From: Ophiobolus disseminans
Taxonomy: Eukaryota > Ascomycota > Dothideomycetes > Pleosporales > Phaeosphaeriaceae
Direction of reading: 5' to 3'
NCBI GenBank assembly: GCA_010093685.1
Contig: MU006217.1
Location: 334,911 to 398,910 of the forward strand
Length of the DNA stretch: 64,000 bases
Shown here: positions 57,176-64,000 of the stretch, piece by piece
How positions within the stretch are numbered: the stretch's first letter is position 1
Layout of the letters: every line of letters starts with the position of its first letter
Notes under the pieces: model-generated
What the model saw: the letters and a program-made list of their open reading frames with translations, nothing else
The model's database searches: none
What the model was told of the DNA's origin: nothing
Made by a program: the position numbers and the translations under genes

Positions 57176-58070
57176 TGCGACGACCTTCCGCGCATGGTAA
57201 AGTCCCAGTACCGTACAGTCTGCGATCGCCGCGTCGTCGCTTCTGATTCCCCTTCCCTGCAAATTCACTGTTAATTATCATTTTGAATTTGCACAACCGC
57301 TAGCCGAATGTAATCACCACTTCTCTACTTTTTAATGGAGCTTTGCTGACCTGGGAGTTACTCCGTGTAGAACAAAGCAGATCGAGGACGCTGTGCCCGC
57401 CAGTGTCGACGTCCCCCCTAAGCCTACTCACCGCGCCCGCTACTAGTGTGTGAGGCTCATACGGTATGTTCTGACCCAGTATCGTAGTCCAGCAGCTGAC
57501 TGTCGCAGATGAGGTTCGTTAGTCCCCACGGTCTCGTTCCTCACCACTCCTCTCCTTTCCGTGGGAACTTCAACTACGTTTCAAGGCTCTGATCTGGTGC
57601 TTTGCATGTTCGCTGCGGGCCAGCCACAAACGTGTTGTAGATCCCTTGCTCGATATTCAACATCACGCCTCACACGATTGCTTCTCTGAAAGGTATTATG
57701 ACACCCTCTTCAAACCAAATCAACCATTATTCCCCCCTTGTACTTTACTTTACTGTTCGAACTGGAGTATGCGAGGCGTTATTGAATGCGAAGGTTTCGG
57801 TGGCTTTATCTGGTCCCTTTGCGGACGGCTTCTATTGACCTGAGATTGTGGTCGTAGAGGATGTGATGTAGGATACTCCAAAATATAATATTATCACGTA
57901 CGACTGGAACTCGCAATTGGCACGTGTAGGTGGTGTTGTGTTCATTTTCGTCGTTGTTTGTGGATGTACGTGAACCACTGCGTAGCCCACTCTAATACGC
58001 ATAACACGCGGCGGTGGACGCATACCAAGTATTACTTTCCCATCTCATCCACGCATCCACAACCATACCC
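57176..58070. other. Convergent intergenic region
   Basis: This holds the 3' untranslated regions of PRP39 and the gamma-glutamyltranspeptidase gene. No gene or RNA recognised. Confidence 0.5.
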
Positions 58071-59869
58071 TCAAACAGCAAACCCCCCACTATTCTTCTG
58101 CCTCGGCTCCCCGGCCGCCTCAAACGTCCCATTCTCCAACCTCCTCAGCCCCTGCGCCGTACTCCCCCCCGGCGCAGCCCACGTCACATTCGCACCCACC
58201 TCCTTCAAAAACGCCGTCGTAGCATTATCAAAGCCCCACTCGAAATTCACAGCCGGCGGCACAAGCTGATCATGTATGCGCGGCTGCGCCAACGCCTCGA
58301 TCGTCGACATCTTGCCATCCAGCACATGCAGCACATTCTGCACCGTGGACGTGATGATCCTGCTCCCGCCCGCCGCGCCGATGGCGACGTAGAACGCCTG
58401 CACCGGGGATGATGCATTCAGGTGCTCGATAATCACGGGCGCGATGCTGGATAGTGGGCGTTTACCCGGTCGTATGAAATTCGCTGGACTGGGAATGTAT
58501 CCAAACGCATTACTTATCCCGGGGATACTAAAGTCGTTCATTTCGTTATTCATAATGACGCCCGTCTCCGGGACGACGAGTTTCGAGCCGAAGAGCAAGT
58601 TGACCGTCGTAGTGAGGCTGATGGCGAGCCCGGATGCGTCGGCGGTTACGACGTGGGACGTGCCTGGTGTTTCCAGCGATTCAAAGCCCGAGGGGTTGTA
58701 GTAGGATACGTTGAATGTTTTGGTATCTGAGATCTTGGAGCGGACTTCTGCGGCGGTGGCGGCGGTGAGCATGGCTTCTTGGTAGGCGTCGATGCCTTTT
58801 AGGTACAGGGGGTCGCCGAGGTTGGAGCGCATTGCGTAGGCGAATTTCATGGCTTCGTCGAGGCGGTGCGTGGTGAGGTTTCTGTTTGGGGGGGCGCCGA
58901 CGGCGGGGTAGTCTTCCATGATTTTGAGGATGGCAAGGGCGACTTCACCTCCCGATGGGGCGCTGCAGGCGGTGAGTTTGTAGTCGTGGTAGGTTATCGT
59001 GGAGGGTTTGCGGATGGCGACGGTGTAGTTCTTCAGGTCGGCGAGGGTCATGGTGCCGTTTTGAGCTTGAAGCGCCTTGATGGTGGCTTCTGCAATTGGG
59101 CCGGTATAGAATGCATCAGGGCCTTGTTCTGCAATCGTCTCGATTGTGTCGGCGTAGCGCTTCCGGGTGATGGTGTCGTTGAGCTTCAGAAGTTGGCCTT
59201 TGGGCGCAAAGTCCAGAGCAAATTGCAAGTCGTCAATCAGGAAATTTGACGTGGAATTCCCGCCATCCGAACTGATTGCTGAGGCCATGTACTTGACGAG
59301 ATCTTCGTTCACGCGCCAGCCCTTCCTTGCTACGTGGACGGCTGGCTTGAGTACGGTAGCCCAGGGCAGTTTGCCATATTTCGTATGTAGACGTTGAAGA
59401 CCGCGTACTTCGCCTGGAACGCCAGACGCAAGGCCGCCCTCAAGGCTGGCAGCCTCGTTGTTTTTGTACATGTCCTCAAACGCCGCTGCCGGTGCGGTCT
59501 CTCGGAAGTCGATGAATTCATAGCTTCCATTGGCGGCTCGAACCAGCATGAAACCGCCACCTCCTAGGCCTACGATTTATCAGCTCAGATTCAAGATTAA
59601 GGCTCGATGATATTGATGATATGATACAAACAAGACTTACCGCTATGATACATGCCAACGACTCCGACGCAGAACACGGTGCCAACCATAGCATCAGCAG
59701 CATTTCCACCCTGCTTCAGCAAGTCAATGCCGATATGGCTGCAAATGTCGCTCTCCGATGCCACGGCTCCTAGCTGCGCATCGTGCAGTGTTGGAGCGGC
59801 AAGCACCGTCTGCAAGGCCAACACACCCGCCAACCACCTCTTGAGAGTTCCAGCACCATTAACCATCAT
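58071..59869 (-). CDS. Gamma-glutamyltranspeptidase
   Basis: Exons 59869-59641 and 59569-58071 (71-nt intron, GTAAGT donor) encode 575 residues. A hydrophobic N-terminal segment (RWLAGVLALQTVLAAPT) acts as signal peptide or anchor. The large subunit shows GGNAADAMVGTVFCVGVVG, then GLGGGGFMLV restored by the splice, and GLASGVPGEVRGL. The autocatalytic cleavage site with the nucleophilic Thr is visible in ETPGTSHVVTADASG. The small subunit has the MNNEMNDFSIP and RPLSSIAPVII signatures, with the glycine pair in GAAGGSRI. The enzyme cleaves glutathione and transfers gamma-glutamyl groups, acting in secretory compartments or at the surface. An upstream in-frame ATG at 59932 is an alternative start. 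Confidence 0.94.
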
Positions 59870-60588
59870 CTCGAGTTCAGATTGAATTTGCGTGAAGGTG
59901 GAAAACCCTTCAACTAGCAAACGAAAGAGCATTATTAAATACGCGCTTACTGTGCCCGATTGCGTGCACCGGTGATGGACAATGCGTTGCCCTTAAGCGG
60001 AAGCGACTTTGACGGTTTGGGAAGGTTCCAAGGTTGCTGCATACGCCCGACGGGACTGTGCCAGGGATTTTTGTGAGACTTCGTCATCGTCGAAAAGCCT
60101 CGCGGTGCGCTCGAATTTATCAAGGGCGTGAATGGCCTGGTTGGAGATAGCGAGGAGCCGAAGAGATAAGCGACGATGCGGGGTTGGGAAGGTAGTTGGT
60201 AATAGCCCGTGTATATGGATGGATGCTAGAGAATGGTATTGGAAGGAATTCTTAACTAGATACGCTACCCAAGGTACCTGCAGTTGCAATGTACATATGT
60301 GTCAAGCTTTCTGCGGAGTGGTCAAGCTGCAAACAAGCTTCACCATGGCGCGAAGTCACGGTACGCCGACACAAGAATTTTTAAAGTTCCTAGACAGCGT
60401 TCCAGAGCTTGTCAGCATCGTACCGACGGAACTAGAATGTAGAGCGGTATCAAACTTGGCGCGCTGGGTTAGAGTTGTCCGAAGCTGGACGTGACGACTA
60501 ACGTGACTTCGCGATCGCGTCACATCGCTCCACGCGCCACGCACCGCACCAGCATCGACCTTCTGTGTCAACTCAGCGCAACATTCCA
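59870..60588. other. Divergent promoter region of the GGT and MSH3 genes
   Basis: This is the shared upstream region. A minus-strand frame at 59993-60289 has a coding-like C-terminal half (see findings), but no start exon could be identified. Confidence 0.4.
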
Positions 60589-63500
60589 ATGGCGCCCAAA
60601 AGCAGCCAGTCCTCGCAGGGGCTGTCGCAGAGAGCCAAGCAGCCGACCATTTCGAGCTTCTTTACTCCGAAACCTTCACAGACACCAAAAGCCGTCCCGA
60701 AGCCCGCCGCTCCTCCCGTATCCAACGCCGTAGATGACGATGCCAGCGACGACGACAGCTCCCCGGTACGACCGTCAATCTTCGCTCGCAAGCGCGCCAT
60801 AGAAGACGATGGCGAAGACGGCGATACAAGTGCCTCGTCACCCAAACGTACACGCGTCGCGAACGTGGACCAGCCTCGACCATCACTTGGAGCGGCATCA
60901 GCTACGAACCTGAATGCGCCGAGACCTTCCAAAGTTACAGAGCGAACATCCAAGTTCCTCTTCTCCTCGTCGCCCGTGGTGCGCAACGAGAACGAAGCGG
61001 AGGATGACGATGCAGCTACACAGAAGCAGAAGCAGAGGCTGCACGAGAAGTTTGTCAAGAAGCTTGGGCGGCCAGACAGCTTTGCAGAGCTGAGGAGAAA
61101 GAACAAGACCATCTCGGAAGACACTGCGAATGGCGAAGCAGGCGAGGGCGACGACGATGAGGAAGACGAAGAGCCGGCTCCAAAGCCCGTAAAGGGGAGG
61201 AAGGGTGCTGCGACGAAGAAGACAGGCTCCAAGCTGACGCCCATGGAGCTGCAATATCTTGACATCAAACGGAAGCATCTGGACACCGTCATCGTCATGG
61301 AGGTGGGATACAAGTTCAAGTTCTTCGGCGAGGATGCGCGGATTGCTTCCAAAGAGCTAGGCATTGTCTGCATACCTGGCAAGTTCAGATATGACGAGCA
61401 CCCTTCGGAAGCACACTACGACAGGTTTGCTTCCGCAAGCTTCCCCGTACACCGATTGCAAGTTCATGTAAAGCGACTCGTCCAAGCGAACCTCAAGGTG
61501 GGCGTAGTGCGTCAAGTTGAGACCGCAGCGCTCAAGGCAGCTGGAAACAACAAGAACACCCCCTTCATCCGGAAGCTCACGAATCTGTACACCAAAGGTA
61601 CATACGTGGATGACATCGAAGGTCTGGAGACACCTGGAGCGTCCACGGTGGGTGCGCAAGCCACAGGATATCTGCTTTGCATCACCGAAACAAACGCCAA
61701 AGGATGGGGCACGGACGAGAAAGTCCAAGTTGGGCTTGTAGCAGTCCAACCTGCCACCGGCGACATCATCTACGACGACTTCGAGGACGGCTTCATGCGT
61801 AGCGAAATCGAGACCCGGTTGCTACACATTGCGCCAGCAGAGTTCTTGATTGTTGGCGATCTCTCAAAAGCTACCGACAAGCTGATACAGCATCTCTCAG
61901 CCAGCAAGACAAATGTCTTCGGTGACAGATCACGCGTAGAGAGGGTCGAGAAGCCGAAGACCATGGCTGCACAGGCCTACAGCCACATCTCAAACTTCTA
62001 CGCTGGTAAGATGAAGTCTAGCCAGGAGTCCGGCGCTGAGCAGCAAGGTGCTATACTGGACAAGGTGCATCAACTGTCCGAGCATGTCACAATTTGCTTG
62101 TCCGCGATGATCACGTATCTCAGCGACTACGGACTGGAGCACGTCTTCGACTTGACAAAATACTTCCAGCCCTTCAGTGCCCGATCGTACATGCTGTTGA
62201 ACGGCAATACTCTGTCAAGTCTTGAGATCTACCAGAATCAGACCGATTACACAGCAAAGGGTAGCCTCTTCTGGACCATGGATAGAACAAAGACTCGCTT
62301 TGGTCAGCGACTGCTGAGGAAGTGGGTCGGTCGCCCGCTAATTGATAAGGTGAGACTAGAAGAGCGCATCGCGGCTGTTGAAGAGCTCAAAGAGGGCGAA
62401 AACACAATTGCAGTTGACAAGGTCAAATTTCTACTCGGCAAGATTAAGACAGACCTTGAGAAGGTCTTGATTCGCATATACTACAAGAAGTGCTCAAGGC
62501 CAGAGTTGCTCGCTGCACTTCAAGCTCTACAAGACATCTCAAGTCAGTATCTGTCGGTCAAACCACAGGAGCAAAGTGGCTTTTCCTCGACACTGCTCAG
62601 CGAAGCAGTCTCAAACGTGCCGAAGATCTATGAATCGGTCAACAGCTTCCTCGAGAAGATCAATGCAAGGGCTGCCAAAGATGACGACAAATACGGATTC
62701 TTCCGTGCCGAGTGGGAAGGCGAAGACATCAACGACCTGCAGCTCAGTATAGCCTCTGTCGAGGACGACCTCAAGACACATCTTAAAGATGCAGCTGCAA
62801 AGCTCGGAAAGTCCAAGGTCGACTACGTGACTGTCGCTGGTATAGAGTACCTCATCGAAGTCAAGCGTAAGTCAATGGAAGAAAAGAAGGTACCCGCATC
62901 ATGGCAACAAATCTCCGCAACGAAAGCAACGCTACGCTTCCACACGCCGGAAGTCAAGCGCATGATCCAGGAGCGAGATCAATACAAGGAGTCGCTAGCA
63001 GCAGCATGCGACGCAGCGTTCAAGCGCCTCCTCGACGACATATCCGCCAAGTACCAGGAACTTCGGGACTGTGTTCACAGCCTCGCAACTCTCGATGCCC
63101 TTCTCTCTCTGGCTACACTCGCCAACCAGCCCGGCTACGTCAAGCCTACCTTTGTCGACACCACCGAACTCGACATCGTTGGTTGCCGCCACCCCATGGT
63201 CGAGCAACTCCTCCTCGACGCATATGTCCCCAACGATCTACACCTCTCGCAGGACTCAACCCGTGCCCTTCTCGTCACAGGCCCCAACATGGGCGGTAAG
63301 TCCTCCTACGTGCGCTCCGCCGCCCTCATCGCCATCATGGGCCAAATCGGCTCTTACGTGCCCGCCACCTCCGCCCGCCTCGGCATGCTCGACGCCGTCT
63401 TCACACGCATGGGCGCCTTCGACAACATGCTCAAAGGCGAATCAACATTCATGGTCGAACTAAACGAAACCTCCGACATTCTCAAATCCGCGACTCCACG

Positions 63501-64000
63501 CTCCCTCGTCATACTCGACGAACTCGGCCGCGGCACATCGACTTTCGATGGCGTAGCTATTGCTGAAGCGGTGCTTGATTATGTCATTCGGGAGTTAAAG
63601 TCTCTTACGCTGTTCATCACGCACTACCAGCACCTCGCGCGCTTGCAGAACCGCTTCGATGGCGAACTCAAGAATGTGCACATGTCGTTTGAAGAGCGCG
63701 ACGGCGGGAAAGAAGTTGTGTTCCTGTATGAAGTTGCCGAGGGCACCAGTCATCGTTCGTATGGACTTAATGTCGCGCGGTTGGCGCATGTACCTGAGAA
63801 GGTTATCGGTGTTGCGGGGGTCAAAAGTGCGGAGTTGGAGAAGAGTATGGGGGCGTGTCGTATAGGGAACTTGTAAGTTATGCCGTGTGGAGTATGGGTG
63901 GGTGGAGTGCTAACGATGCTAGGTCGAGGATTATGAAGGGCTTGATGGGTGGTGGAGAGGAAGGGAGTCTGGATAAGCTTGTTGAGGGTATTGAGCAGTT
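60589..64000 (+). CDS. MSH3: DNA mismatch repair protein MSH3 (partial at the right edge)
   Basis: Exon 1 is 60589-63872 and exon 2 starts at 63923 after a 50-nt intron (GTAAGT, CTAAC), continuing past the window edge. At least 1120 residues are visible. An N-terminal PCNA-interacting motif (QPTISSFF) is followed by an acidic disordered stretch. The mismatch-recognition domain begins KLTPMELQYLDIKRKHLDT and includes VGYKFKFFGEDA, an MSH3-type signature. Connector, lever and clamp domains follow. The ATPase has Walker A GPNMGGKSSYVR and Walker B VILDELGRGTSTFDG. With MSH2 it forms MutS-beta, which recognises insertion-deletion loops. ATG 60589 is the first in-frame ATG; the frame extends upstream only through a GTG. 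Confidence 0.95.

Overview
The window is nuclear DNA of a filamentous ascomycete (Pezizomycotina), most likely a Dothideomycete. Genes carry short introns, mostly 46-93 nt, with GTRNGT donors, CTAAC/CTGAC branch sites and C/TAG acceptors. Several gene families are specific to filamentous fungi (PRO1-type Zn2Cys6 regulator, PalF arrestin, PXR1, an AA9 oxygenase relic, a Kex2-processed repeat precursor). Each gene is its own transcription unit. The class-level assignment is inference. Exon joins below were worked out by hand from splice signals, reading frame and family conservation.

Layout. 1-16.7 kb is dense housekeeping: the C-terminal end of a proline/serine-rich protein, a RING E3 ligase, a 2OG-Fe(II) oxygenase, COX23, a tRNA-Gly(UCC) gene, eIF3j, mevalonate kinase (ERG12), PXR1 and a small coiled-coil protein. 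17-30.8 kb holds PalF/RIM8, a PCH2/TRIP13-like AAA ATPase divergent from a CSC1/OSCA channel, a large F-box protein split by an in-frame TAG, and an 87-residue dsRBD-like protein. 30.8-35.3 kb is gene-poor; its only recognisable gene is a decayed AA9 polysaccharide monooxygenase. 35.3-44.8 kb holds the glycogen debranching enzyme and a Kex2-processed tandem-repeat peptide precursor that looks like an alpha-factor mating pheromone. 44.8-64 kb holds a SAM-PH protein, a PRO1-like developmental regulator behind a long upstream region, a fungal hypothetical protein, PRP39, gamma-glutamyltranspeptidase and MSH3, which runs off the right edge.

The most unusual signals are these. (1) The tRNA-Gly gene is interrupted inside its T-loop by a 54-nt insert with the full signature of a spliceosomal intron; removing it gives a perfect cloverleaf. 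(2) The repeat peptide precursor has seven intact units and two terminal units broken by four stops. (3) A single TAG interrupts an otherwise intact F-box protein. (4) The AA9 relic has four stops. All nine stops can be explained as C:G to T:A changes at CpA/TpG, the signature of repeat-induced point mutation. Part of the set, the TAG codons at Trp positions, would also fit A-to-I recoding.

Apart from a possible sexual-development theme (pheromone-like precursor, PRO1 homologue, PCH2-like ATPase), neighbouring genes show no shared pathway. No biosynthetic cluster, CRISPR array or intact mobile element was seen.
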